DNA from: an uncultured Bacilli bacterium
GTDB lineage: Bacteria; Bacillota_I; Bacilli_A; RF39; UBA660
Reading direction: 5' to 3'
Assembly (NCBI GenBank): GCA_934090935.1
Contig: CAKOKD010000002.1
Location: forward strand, 124,001-188,000
Length of the DNA: 64,000 nucleotides
In this document: piece by piece, positions 53,447-61,673 of the stretch
Position numbering within the stretch: position 1 is the stretch's first letter
Layout: each line of letters starts with the position of its first letter
Notes under the pieces: generated by a model
The model's database searches: none
What the model was told of the DNA's origin: nothing
What the model saw: only the letters and a program-made list of their open reading frames with translations
Position numbers and translations under genes: made by a program

Positions 53447-54328
53447 ATGAAAAGTGGCTTTGTAAGCATTATAGGAAGACCAAATACAGGTAAAAGTACT
53501 TTAATAAATACAATAATAGATGAACATATAGCAATAGTTTCTAATGTAGCTGGAACAACTAGAAATACAATTCAAGGAGTATATCATGATGATGATACTC
53601 AAATTGTTTTTGTAGATACTCCAGGTATTCATAAAGCTCAAGACAAGTTAGGAAAACACTTAAATAAGCAATCTTATGAATCTATGGATGATATTGATGC
53701 TATTTATTTTGTGGTAGATGCATCAAGCGGACTTGGTACGGGAGATAAATTTATAATGGAAGCTTTAAAACACACAAACGTGCCTGTAATATTAGTTCTT
53801 AATAAAATCGATAGACTTACTAAAGAAGGTATAATAAATGCCATAACTGATTATAAAGATCTATTTGATTTTGCCGATATAATACCAATAAGTGCTAAGA
53901 ATAATGATAATGTTGATAGACTAATTAAATTAACTAAAAAATATTTAAAGGATGATATCAAATACTATGATGATGATGTCATCACCAATAATGATAAATA
54001 TTTTATGATATCTGAGCTTGTTCGTGAAAAGATTCTTAATTTAACTAATGAAGAAGTGCCTCATTCAGTTACATGTGTTTTAACTAATTACAATGAAAAA
54101 GCCGATTCAGTATATATCAACGTTGATATCATTGTTTCTAGAGATTCTTTAAAGAAAATAATTATTGGTAAACAAGGAAGTATGCTTAAAACAATTGGAA
54201 GTGAAGCTCGTGCTGATATTGAAAAAATGTTAGGCAAAAGTGTTTATCTAGAATTATTTGTAAAAACAGTTAAAAACTGGAGAAATAAGGAAAAATATTT
54301 AGTAGAATTAGGTTTTGATGAACTCTAG
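53447..54328 (+). CDS. era: GTPase Era
   Basis: 293-aa GTPase for 30S assembly. G1 GRPNTGKST, G2 TTRNTIQG, G3 DTPGIHK, G4 NKIDR, G5 SAK; the C-terminal KH domain has KKIIIGKQGSMLKTIG followed by RADIEKMLGKSVYLELFVK and VKNWR. Full length and intact. RBS TAGGTGG. Followed by the tiny yqzL-like gene and recO, the Bacillus order era-yqzL-recO. Confidence 0.98.
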   Translation: MKSGFVSIIGRPNTGKSTLINTIIDEHIAIVSNVAGTTRNTIQGVYHDDDTQIVFVDTPGIHKAQDKLGKHLNKQSYESMDDIDAIYFVVDASSGLGTGDKFIMEALKHTNVPVILVLNKIDRLTKEGIINAITDYKDLFDFADIIPISAKNNDNVDRLIKLTKKYLKDDIKYYDDDVITNNDKYFMISELVREKILNLTNEEVPHSVTCVLTNYNEKADSVYINVDIIVSRDSLKKIIIGKQGSMLKTIGSEARADIEKMLGKSVYLELFVKTVKNWRNKEKYLVELGFDEL

Positions 54329-54379
54329 TGAATAAAAGAACAAAATTTACCTCAATATATAGGTAGAGAGGTGAATATA

Positions 54380-54460
54380 ATGGCTTACGATAAAAATTGG
54401 GAAAAATTTAAAAAAACTGGTAAGATTGAAGATTATTTAAAATTTAAGAAAGTGATGTAG
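54380..54460 (+). CDS. yqzL: YqzL-like mini-protein (26 aa)
   Basis: 26 codons, ATG 54380 to TAG 54460, with a good RBS (GAGAGGTGA, 54366-54374). The peptide MAYDKNWEKFKKTGKIEDYL followed by KFKKVM matches the core of Bacillus YqzL (W-K-x-F-x-x-TG-x-I-x-x-YL-x-FKE), a 47-aa protein encoded at the same place between era and recO. Only the core is kept. Its stop lies 1 bp before the recO ATG, which lacks a clear RBS, so it may serve to couple recO translation. Confidence 0.75.
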   Translation: MAYDKNWEKFKKTGKIEDYLKFKKVM

Positions 54461-54461
54461 T

Positions 54462-55190
54462 ATGTTAAAAAAAATAAGAGGAATAGTTGTAAGCGAAGTA
54501 CCTTATAAAGATTCCTCTAAAGTACTAAATATTTTATGTGAAGAAGGAGTTATCGGGGTTGTTTCCAAAGGATGTAAACGCATCAACAGCCCTTTAAGAG
54601 TTATTTCTAATAAACTAACTTTAGGTGAATACGTTATCTATTATAACGAATCTAAACTATCCACTTTAAAAGAAGGAAGTGTTATTGATAATTTTAATAA
54701 TATCAAAAATGATTTAAATAAAATTTCTCATGCAACGTATATTACTGATTTAGTAAATCAAGTGATGAAACAAAATGCTGATCCTACTGTTTTTTCTTTA
54801 TATGTAAGTGCTTTGAAAAAGATTGATGAAGGAATAAATGAAACGGTTGTTATGAATATTTTAGAGATAAAACTTCTTGATTATTTAGGGGTTGGAATAA
54901 ACCTTAATGGATGTGCTAAATGTGGAAGTACAAGAGAAATTGTAACGATTGATCCGGATGTTGGTGGCTATATTTGTAAAAATTGCTATACCAACGAAAT
55001 CATTTATGACGAGCGTGTTAGAAAGATGCTTAGAATGTATTATTTAGTAGAAATAGATTCTATAAAGGAACTAAAGATTAAAGATTATGTAATAGACTCT
55101 ATAAACAAATTTTTATCTGTTTACTATGACAGGTATACTGGTCTTTACATTAAAAGCAAAGAATTTTTAGATAGAAATATTAAAATATAA
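54462..55190 (+). CDS. recO: DNA repair protein RecO
   Basis: 242-aa recombination mediator (RecFOR pathway). OB-fold N-terminus with RGIVVSEVPYKDSSKVLNIL and GVVSKGCKRINSPLRVISNK; C-terminal zinc finger CAKCGSTREI...GGYICKNC (C-x2-C...C-x2-C, about 150-175). Length typical (about 250). Translation is probably coupled to yqzL. A terminator overlaps the stop. Confidence 0.94.
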   Translation: MLKKIRGIVVSEVPYKDSSKVLNILCEEGVIGVVSKGCKRINSPLRVISNKLTLGEYVIYYNESKLSTLKEGSVIDNFNNIKNDLNKISHATYITDLVNQVMKQNADPTVFSLYVSALKKIDEGINETVVMNILEIKLLDYLGVGINLNGCAKCGSTREIVTIDPDVGGYICKNCYTNEIIYDERVRKMLRMYYLVEIDSIKELKIKDYVIDSINKFLSVYYDRYTGLYIKSKEFLDRNIKI

Positions 55191-55210
55191 GACGTATATG
55201 TCTTTTTTTT
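55189..55210 (+). terminator. Terminator of recO
   Basis: AAGAC / GTCTT, 6-nt loop, T8; the stem is short. Confidence 0.7.
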
Positions 55211-55249
55211 ATATTGTTTTTATAGTAAAATATGTTTGGAGGAATTTTT

Positions 55250-55936
55250 ATGCATAAAGTTGTCGCGATAGATGGTTACTCAGCAAGCGGAAAAGGAACT
55301 GTAGCTGACCTGCTTGCAAAAAAACTTGGGTATTTAAGAGTTGATTCTGGAGTCTTTTATCGAGCTATAACGGATTTTGTTTTGACGTATCATATCGACA
55401 TTAATGATCCTGGTGAAATTTTTATGATGGCCAATCATATATCGTATAGTTATGATAAAAATGGTATCTATATAAACGGGAAAAATGTAATGGATAGATT
55501 AAGGACTAAAGAGGTTGACCAAAATGTAATAAAAATATGTGAAATAAAAAGCGTAAGAAATCTAGTTAATGAAAAAATTAGAGCCTTAAGAGAAACATCA
55601 GACATTATAATTGATGGAAGAGATACCACAACCGAAGTATTTCCTGATGCCGAAGTGAAAGTTTATTTAACCGCATCTTTTGAAACTCGAGCGAAGCGTC
55701 GATATAATCAATATTTGGAAAAAGGTATCAAGATAACTTATGCTGAAGTCATTGAAAATCTTAAATATCGAGACCACTCCGATGATACTAGAGAAACAGG
55801 AGCTCTTCGTATTGCTGATGATGCAATTGTAATAGATTCTTCTTCTATGTCAGCAGAAGAGGTTTGTGATATAATAATTAAAAAATTAGAAAGTGTGAGA
55901 AGTAATGAAAACGAATTTAAAAGATCTATACATTAA
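55250..55936 (+). CDS. cmk: Cytidylate kinase
   Basis: 228-aa CMP/dCMP kinase. P-loop IDGYSASGKGTVADLLAK; LRVDSGVFYRAIT; NMP-binding insert; RDTTTEVFPDAEVKVYLTAS; RYNQYLEKGIKITYAEVIEN and RDHSDDTRETGAL (arginine-rich lid). ATG 55250 follows GGAGGA; an in-frame ATG at 55232 precedes that RBS. The gene overlaps alaS by 32 bp, an unusual coupling (in Bacillus cmk sits before a ribosomal S1-like gene). Confidence 0.95.
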   Translation: MHKVVAIDGYSASGKGTVADLLAKKLGYLRVDSGVFYRAITDFVLTYHIDINDPGEIFMMANHISYSYDKNGIYINGKNVMDRLRTKEVDQNVIKICEIKSVRNLVNEKIRALRETSDIIIDGRDTTTEVFPDAEVKVYLTASFETRAKRRYNQYLEKGIKITYAEVIENLKYRDHSDDTRETGALRIADDAIVIDSSSMSAEEVCDIIIKKLESVRSNENEFKRSIH

Positions 55937-57668
55937 TTTTTTTGTAAGCAAAGGACATAAACAAATTCCAAGTGCCCCAGTTGTTCCCGAAAACGATCCA
56001 TCTGTTTTGTTTAACACAGCTGGAATGCAACCACTTATTCCATATCTTTTAGGAGAACCTCATCCTTATGGGACACGTCTATGTGATTATCAAAAATGTA
56101 TAAGAACAAATGACCTTGAAAACATTGGTGATACTTATCATCATACATTTTTTGAAATGTTAGGAAACTGGAGCTTAGGAGATTATTTCAAAGACGAAGC
56201 AATTTCTTGGAGTTTTGAATTCTTGACTGAGGTTTTAAATATTCCCGTAGAAAGACTTGCTGTAACTGTGTTTGCCGGTTCTGAAACGATTCCTTTTGAT
56301 GAGGTAAGTTACAATAAATGGTGCAGTCTTGGAATAAAACCAGAAAGAATAGCTAAAACTGTTGATGATAATTTCTGGATTGCTGGAGAAACTGGACCAT
56401 GTGGTGGAGATACTGAAATTTTCTATTTTAGAAGTGATGATGAAATTCCTGAAGTTTTTGATCCAGAGGATGAACGTTGGGTAGAGATTTGGAATAACGT
56501 TTTTATGCAATATGAAAAGCATGAGGATGGTTCAATTACTGAACTTCCTAAAAAGAATGTTGATACTGGAATGGGAGTAGAAAGAGTTACATCAATTCTT
56601 GAAGGAAAACTTGATAACTATGAATCTTCCATTTGGAGTGATATCATTGAACTTATTGAAAGCATTTCTAATCTTCCATATAAAGGAAATGAAAAATCAA
56701 TGCGTATAATTGCTGATCACATTCGTTCCTCAGTATTTATTGCAGCTGACCCCGCTGGAATTAAGCCAAGCAACACAGATCAAGGTTACATTTTAAGAAG
56801 ATTAATAAGAAGAACGATAAGACATGCAAGAAATCTAAATATTGATATTAACTCCAATTGGGAAGAACAAATCGCTTCAAAGATTATCGATAAATATGCA
56901 AAATATTATGATGAATTAGAAACAAATAAAGAAATCGTGTTTGAAGTTTTAAAAAACGAAAAACAAAAATTTGCCAAAACTCTAGAAAAAGGTTTAAGAG
57001 AATTCGATAAAAAAGTAAGCAATGGGTCTAAAGCTATCGATGGAGAAACAGCATTCCATTTATTTGACACTTATGGATTCCCACTCGAATTAACAATTGA
57101 ACTTGCAAGTGAACGTGGAATTGAAGTAGACGTTGTTGGATACAACGAATGTTTTAAAGCTCATCAAGAGTTATCAAGAGCCGGTTCTACAGCTAAATTT
57201 AAAGGTGGGCTTGCTGGAAATTCTGAGATTGAAACCCGTTATCATACTGCAACACACTTGCTTAATGCTGCTTTAAAATTGGTTTTAGGAAGCGACACTC
57301 ATCAAAGAGGATCCAATATAACTGTTGAAAGAATGCGTTTTGACTTTAACTGTGACCATAAACTAACTGATGAGGAGAAGAAACGTGCTGAAGATATCGT
57401 AAATGAATGGATTAAAGCTGATTTACCAGTAACTGTAGAAAGTATGAGCAAAGATGAGGCAATTGCTTCAGGTGCTGAATGTATGTTTATTGAAAAATAT
57501 CCAGATATCGTAACAGTTTATTCAATAGGTGATGTATCAAAAGAATTATGTGGAGGTCCACATGTAAAACATACTGGAGAACTTGGTCATTTTGTAATCA
57601 AAAAAGAAGAAGCATCAAGCCAAGGTATTAGAAGAATTAAAGCCATTCTTGAAAGTGAGGGAAACTAA
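55905..57668 (+). CDS. alaS: Alanyl-tRNA synthetase, short form without C-Ala domain
   Basis: 587 aa against about 870 normally. Catalytic domain (1 to about 240): FNTAGMQPLIPYL (motif 1 area), RTNDLENIGDTYHHTFFEMLGNWS (split: DTYHHTFFEMLGNWS; motif 2) and GMGVERVTSILEG (motif 3). The tRNA-recognition helices follow. The editing domain is complete: HTATHLLNAAL (HxxxH) and ELCGGPHVKHTGE (CxxxH). The protein ends just after GIRRIKAILESEGN, where the C-Ala dimerisation/tRNA-elbow domain would begin. The stop is clean and mscL starts in it, so this is a natural short form. Start overlaps cmk. Confidence 0.93.
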   Translation: MKTNLKDLYINFFVSKGHKQIPSAPVVPENDPSVLFNTAGMQPLIPYLLGEPHPYGTRLCDYQKCIRTNDLENIGDTYHHTFFEMLGNWSLGDYFKDEAISWSFEFLTEVLNIPVERLAVTVFAGSETIPFDEVSYNKWCSLGIKPERIAKTVDDNFWIAGETGPCGGDTEIFYFRSDDEIPEVFDPEDERWVEIWNNVFMQYEKHEDGSITELPKKNVDTGMGVERVTSILEGKLDNYESSIWSDIIELIESISNLPYKGNEKSMRIIADHIRSSVFIAADPAGIKPSNTDQGYILRRLIRRTIRHARNLNIDINSNWEEQIASKIIDKYAKYYDELETNKEIVFEVLKNEKQKFAKTLEKGLREFDKKVSNGSKAIDGETAFHLFDTYGFPLELTIELASERGIEVDVVGYNECFKAHQELSRAGSTAKFKGGLAGNSEIETRYHTATHLLNAALKLVLGSDTHQRGSNITVERMRFDFNCDHKLTDEEKKRAEDIVNEWIKADLPVTVESMSKDEAIASGAECMFIEKYPDIVTVYSIGDVSKELCGGPHVKHTGELGHFVIKKEEASSQGIRRIKAILESEGN

Positions 57669-58129
57669 TGAAAGAAGAAACTCGTGAAGCTGCTAAAAAG
57701 AATATAAAAAAACTAACTGAAAAAGAAAGCAAATTTATAAATGAATTCAAATCCTTTATTTTAAAGGGAAGTGTTCTAGATTTAGCTGTTGGTGTACTTA
57801 TCGGTTCTGCTTTTCAAGGACTTGTTACAAGTTTAACTGATAACATTATTTCACCAATCTTAGGCTGTTTTTCTGAGGTGAATTTCAATCAATTCACATT
57901 GGATATATGGAATTTGCATTTAAGATATGGAGCTTTCTTAACAGATGTCATCAATTTTATTATCATGGCGTTTGTAATCTTCCTAATTGTTAAATTCTTT
58001 AATAAATTAAGAGATTTCGGTAAAAAAGAAGAAAAACAAGAGGTTAAGAAAACTGAATCAGAGGAAGTCAAACTTTTAAAAGAAATAAGAGATGCTTTAA
58101 AAGAAGATAAAAAAGGTAGCAAAAAATAA
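57668..58129 (+). CDS. mscL: Large-conductance mechanosensitive channel MscL
   Basis: 153-aa channel that releases solutes on hypo-osmotic shock. After a charged N-terminal extension of about 22 residues comes the MscL core: FKSFILKGSVLDLAVGVLIGSAFQGLV (split: GSVLDLAVGVLIGSAFQGLV; amphipathic helix plus pore TM1) and TM2 TDVINFIIMAFVIFLIVKFFNKL, then the C-terminal bundle EVKLLKEIRDALKE. ATG shares its first base with the alaS stop codon (TAATG). Terminator after the stop. Confidence 0.95.
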   Translation: MKEETREAAKKNIKKLTEKESKFINEFKSFILKGSVLDLAVGVLIGSAFQGLVTSLTDNIISPILGCFSEVNFNQFTLDIWNLHLRYGAFLTDVINFIIMAFVIFLIVKFFNKLRDFGKKEEKQEVKKTESEEVKLLKEIRDALKEDKKGSKK

Positions 58130-58140
58130 TGCTATCTTTT
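58111..58140 (+). terminator. Terminator of mscL
   Basis: AAAAGGTAGC / GCTATCTTTT (one G-T), 10-nt loop. Confidence 0.75.
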
Positions 58141-58154
58141 ATAATTGAATAATT

Positions 58155-58182
58155 TTGAATATTATAATACTTGTGTTATAAT
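58155..58182 (+). promoter_or_regulatory. Promoter of the transglutaminase-like gene
   Basis: TTGAAT (58155-58160), 16-nt spacer, TATAAT (58177-58182), with TG-n before it. Confidence 0.7.
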
Positions 58183-58206
58183 ATAAAACGTTTTAGGAGG
58201 GGTTCT

Positions 58207-59193
58207 GTGAAAGCTTATAGTGATATGTCATACGATGAACTGATGAAAACCAGAAGAGAAAACAATATAAGAACGAATATTCTTGTTTATTCTTTAGATC
58301 TTCTCATGATTTTATTTTCAAATCCGTTGTTTTTCTTACCAGTTGTTTATTTTTTTGAAAGCAACAAGAGAACTAATGAAAAACTTAGTAATGAAATAGT
58401 AAAAAAGGATGAAGATATTAAATCAATTAATGCTATCAGTGATGAAATTATCGATAATATTGTTAAATTAGCAGATACATTAGAAGTTAAAAATCCAGTG
58501 GATGTTTATTACTTCTTTTGTGAAATGCTTAATAAGGGTTATCTTTCATATGACTTAAATAATTGTCATTTCATAAGATTCTCTTATTATAAAGACTTTG
58601 AGATGATAAGTGCATTAACCTTAAATGGCCATGGTGTATGCCGACATATTTCTGCATTCTTAAACGAATTATATAAAAGACTAGGCTATGAAAGCGATAT
58701 AGTTCATGGATTTATGAAAGAAATAAATGCAGATGATTTAGAAAAAATCAATAAACGTATTTCATTCTATGAAAATGATGAAGATATAGCTAAAATAGTC
58801 AGAAAAGCTATTGCTAGCTTAACGGACATAAAAGTAAATATGCTTTTCTCAAAATTTAGATATCTTAATCATGCAGTCACAAGAGTAAACTTTGATGATA
58901 TGACTTTATTAACAGATGCAACAAATGAAACAATATTGTTTCCAAAGTTTAAAGACGTTTTTTATTCGAGTCCTTTACCTTTATGGTGTTTCATTTTAGA
59001 TGAGGATGCGAGAAAAATAGAAATAGAAGGAAAATATGAATATAATTATGTAAAACTATTATCACAAATTGCTGAATCATCTTTAAGATTCGGTAAAGAA
59101 AAAGACTTGTTTAGAGATTTTCATAAAGATAATTTAGACATGTTAGAAGAAGCAGAAAGTTTAACTCAAAAAGTTTTGGCAAAAAAGTATTAG
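58207..59193 (+). CDS. Transglutaminase-like protein
   Basis: 328-aa protein, GTG start behind TAGGAGGGG (an earlier in-frame ATG lies before the promoter). A hydrophobic segment (about 25-45: IILFSNPLFFLPVVYFF type) is followed by a transglutaminase/papain-like core: LNGHGVCRHISAFLNELYKR carries the catalytic Cys (GVCR), YLNHAVTRVNFDDMTLLTDATN the His and Asp. All three positions of the triad appear present, unlike the fusion at 47228. Cytosolic or membrane-associated; substrate unknown. Next to an NlpC/P60-like secreted protein. Confidence 0.7.
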   Translation: MKAYSDMSYDELMKTRRENNIRTNILVYSLDLLMILFSNPLFFLPVVYFFESNKRTNEKLSNEIVKKDEDIKSINAISDEIIDNIVKLADTLEVKNPVDVYYFFCEMLNKGYLSYDLNNCHFIRFSYYKDFEMISALTLNGHGVCRHISAFLNELYKRLGYESDIVHGFMKEINADDLEKINKRISFYENDEDIAKIVRKAIASLTDIKVNMLFSKFRYLNHAVTRVNFDDMTLLTDATNETILFPKFKDVFYSSPLPLWCFILDEDARKIEIEGKYEYNYVKLLSQIAESSLRFGKEKDLFRDFHKDNLDMLEEAESLTQKVLAKKY

Positions 59194-59198
59194 TAATT

Positions 59199-59222
59199 GA
59201 GATAATTTTTATTATCTCTTTT
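59199..59222 (+). terminator. Terminator after the transglutaminase-like gene
   Basis: GAGATAAT / ATTATCTC, TTTT loop, then T-rich. Confidence 0.85.
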
Positions 59223-59262
59223 ATTATGTAAAAATATTTTGTATAATTATAATAGGTGAGTT

Positions 59263-60387
59263 ATGAGAAAGATAGTTAGCACTTTAGTAATTATTGCTTC
59301 TTTATGTATAAGTGCTTTTGTTACCTATACTTATTTTGATAGAAATAATGAATCTGAAGTAATTATAATCAAAAAGAATAAGATCAAAAAAAGTTTTTCG
59401 TTTTCTTCCTCTATTGATGTTTTGGATACATATTATCTAGCTGTTGATGGGAAAAAGAAACTGGATTTTAAATTCTCTGATGATATTAATCGAGATGTTA
59501 TGCTTTCTAGCAGTGACGAAGCTATTGTTAGAGTTGAAGGATATACCTTTTATGGGGTTTCAGTTGGAAATGCCGTTATAAAAGCAAAATCAAAAGACAT
59601 CGAAAAGAGTTATAATGTGGTTGTAACTGATTTAATTACTGCACCAGTACTAAAAAAGGATAAGGCATATTTACCATGTAAAAGATATACAAATGAAGAA
59701 AATATCTTGCTTGATAAAATACTTGAATCCAGAGTAAAAGAAATGGGAGAAGGAACTCGTGGAGGAGTTTTAGCAGCAGCTAGATTTATTACACTAGAGT
59801 TTCCTTATACAATCGGCTATTTCAATGAAAATGGTCGTTTAAATGGACATAGTTATCGCCCTTATATTGATGGAGAAGGAAGATATTACCATAAAGGGTT
59901 GTATTTAAGTGAAGAAAAATTTAAAGACATTTTAAAGAGTACTAAAACAGGTCCTAAAATTTGGGGATGTAAGCTATACGATAATTTTGTAGATCGTTAT
60001 AAATCAAACGGATTTACTTGTTCTGGTTTTGTTACATGGGCGATGCTTAACGGAGGATTCGCGACTGGTGATGTTGGGGCCGGTGATTATAAACAATTTG
60101 ATGATGATTTATCCGATTTAGGGCCACATCAAGCTATAACCTATGAATATATGAAAAATGGTAACTATAAAGTAGGTGATTTTATAGGGAGAAATGGACA
60201 TGCTGCGCTTATTATCGGTATAAGTGATACAACCATCTATACAGCTGAGTCCTTACCACCAAAGCTAAAAGTATATACCTATGAAAGATATAATGGAATT
60301 GTGAAGGATAAAAACCTTACTTATGTGATTGAGATGAGTGATATCTATCCAAATGGAGACGGTATTACAACGGATATGTGGGAGTGA
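59263..60387 (+). CDS. Secreted Ig-like / NlpC-P60-like cysteine peptidase
   Basis: 374-aa exported protein. N-terminal hydrophobic helix (about 4-24). Residues about 45-125 form a Big2-type bacterial Ig domain (MLSSSDEAIVRVEGYTFYGV, VGNAVIKAKS). The C-terminal half is an NlpC/P60-like fold: YKSNGFTCSGFVTWAMLNGG (catalytic Cys in TCSGF, about 255) and YKVGDFIGRNGHAALIIGIS (catalytic His in GHAAL). Likely a cell-wall endopeptidase or amidase. Stop is 4 bp before pdp ATG, so the two share a transcript. Confidence 0.75.
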   Translation: MRKIVSTLVIIASLCISAFVTYTYFDRNNESEVIIIKKNKIKKSFSFSSSIDVLDTYYLAVDGKKKLDFKFSDDINRDVMLSSSDEAIVRVEGYTFYGVSVGNAVIKAKSKDIEKSYNVVVTDLITAPVLKKDKAYLPCKRYTNEENILLDKILESRVKEMGEGTRGGVLAAARFITLEFPYTIGYFNENGRLNGHSYRPYIDGEGRYYHKGLYLSEEKFKDILKSTKTGPKIWGCKLYDNFVDRYKSNGFTCSGFVTWAMLNGGFATGDVGAGDYKQFDDDLSDLGPHQAITYEYMKNGNYKVGDFIGRNGHAALIIGISDTTIYTAESLPPKLKVYTYERYNGIVKDKNLTYVIEMSDIYPNGDGITTDMWE

Positions 60388-60391
60388 TTTT

Positions 60392-61633
60392 ATGAATATA
60401 TTAGATATTATTACAAGAAAGAAAAATGGTTTAAGTTTAAGCTATGATGAACTTGCCTTCGCCTTTAACGGATATTTAAACAAAGATATACCTGATTATC
60501 AAATGAGTGCATTGCTTATGGCAATCGTAATAAACGGGATGAACTTAACCGAGACACTCGCTTTAACTGACATTTTTCTAAAAAGTGGAGATATGCTTCA
60601 TCTAAGCGAAAAAATTGATAATCTAGTTGATAAACATTCAACCGGAGGAATTGGTGATACAACCACTTTAGTTATTGGACCGATGTGTGCATGTTTAGGA
60701 ATGAATATGGCTAAAATGAGCGGAAGAGGATTAGGAATAACTGGGGGAACAATCGATAAACTTGAAAGCATACCAGGATTTAATGTATCTCTTGATGAAG
60801 AAACATTTATAAAACAAGTTAAAGAAATCGGATTTTGTGTTGTCTCTCAAACAAAAAATTTAACACCTCTTGATAAAGTAATTTATGCTTTACGTGATGT
60901 TACAGGAACATGTGAGTCCATTCCTCTTATTGCATCAAGTATTATGTCGAAAAAACTAGCATTGGGTGCCAAAAACATTTTGATAGATGTTAAAGTCGGA
61001 AATGGAGCCTTGATGAAAACAAGAGAAGATGCCAAAAAATTAAGTGATTTTTTAATCGCGATAGGAGATGCATACAACGTATCTGTTAGAACGATTATTG
61101 GAGAAATGGATACGCCACTTTCATATGCAATCGGAAATTCTTTAGAGGTATGTGAAGCGATGAATGTTCTTAATGGTAAAAAGTGTCCTTTATATGACGC
61201 TGCTTTGGAAATCGTTGCTAACCTTTATGATATGACTTTCTCTACGGGTTTAGAAGAGGGATATAAAAAAGCAAGATATGCTCTTGAATCCAAATCCGCT
61301 TTGAATAAATTTTATGAATTTGTGCATGCTCAAGGTGGAAGTTTAAGAGAGGTTAAAGTTGCTTCACATAAGATAAAAGTACATTCAAAACAAAGTGGAG
61401 TTGTTACTCGTATATCTGCATTAGGCGCGGGGTCTCTTTCACAAAAACTTGGAGCTAGCAAAAAAAAGCTTGATGATAAAATTGATTATACAGTTGGAAT
61501 CATGTTAAACAAATACATTGGAGATAAAGTTGATGTAGGTGATACTCTTTTCACAATGTATGTAAGTAATCCAGACATATCTTTTACAGATGCTGATTTC
61601 TCATTTATTGAAATCTCTAGTGAAGATGAATAA
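60392..61633 (+). CDS. pdp: Pyrimidine-nucleoside phosphorylase
   Basis: 413-aa enzyme phosphorolysing uridine/thymidine to base and (deoxy)ribose-1-phosphate. VDKHSTGGIGDTTTLVIGP is the phosphate-binding signature; KMSGRGLGITGGTIDKLESI and NILIDVKVGNGALMKTREDA are diagnostic of the Pdp/DeoA family. ATG 60392 follows GGGAGTGAT. Somewhat shorter than Bacillus Pdp (433) but all active-site segments are present. No other deo genes nearby; it is coupled to an unrelated wall peptidase. Confidence 0.94.
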   Translation: MNILDIITRKKNGLSLSYDELAFAFNGYLNKDIPDYQMSALLMAIVINGMNLTETLALTDIFLKSGDMLHLSEKIDNLVDKHSTGGIGDTTTLVIGPMCACLGMNMAKMSGRGLGITGGTIDKLESIPGFNVSLDEETFIKQVKEIGFCVVSQTKNLTPLDKVIYALRDVTGTCESIPLIASSIMSKKLALGAKNILIDVKVGNGALMKTREDAKKLSDFLIAIGDAYNVSVRTIIGEMDTPLSYAIGNSLEVCEAMNVLNGKKCPLYDAALEIVANLYDMTFSTGLEEGYKKARYALESKSALNKFYEFVHAQGGSLREVKVASHKIKVHSKQSGVVTRISALGAGSLSQKLGASKKKLDDKIDYTVGIMLNKYIGDKVDVGDTLFTMYVSNPDISFTDADFSFIEISSEDE

Positions 61634-61673
61634 TTTGTGATATAATTAAAGATAGAATAAGAGGTTGGTTAAT

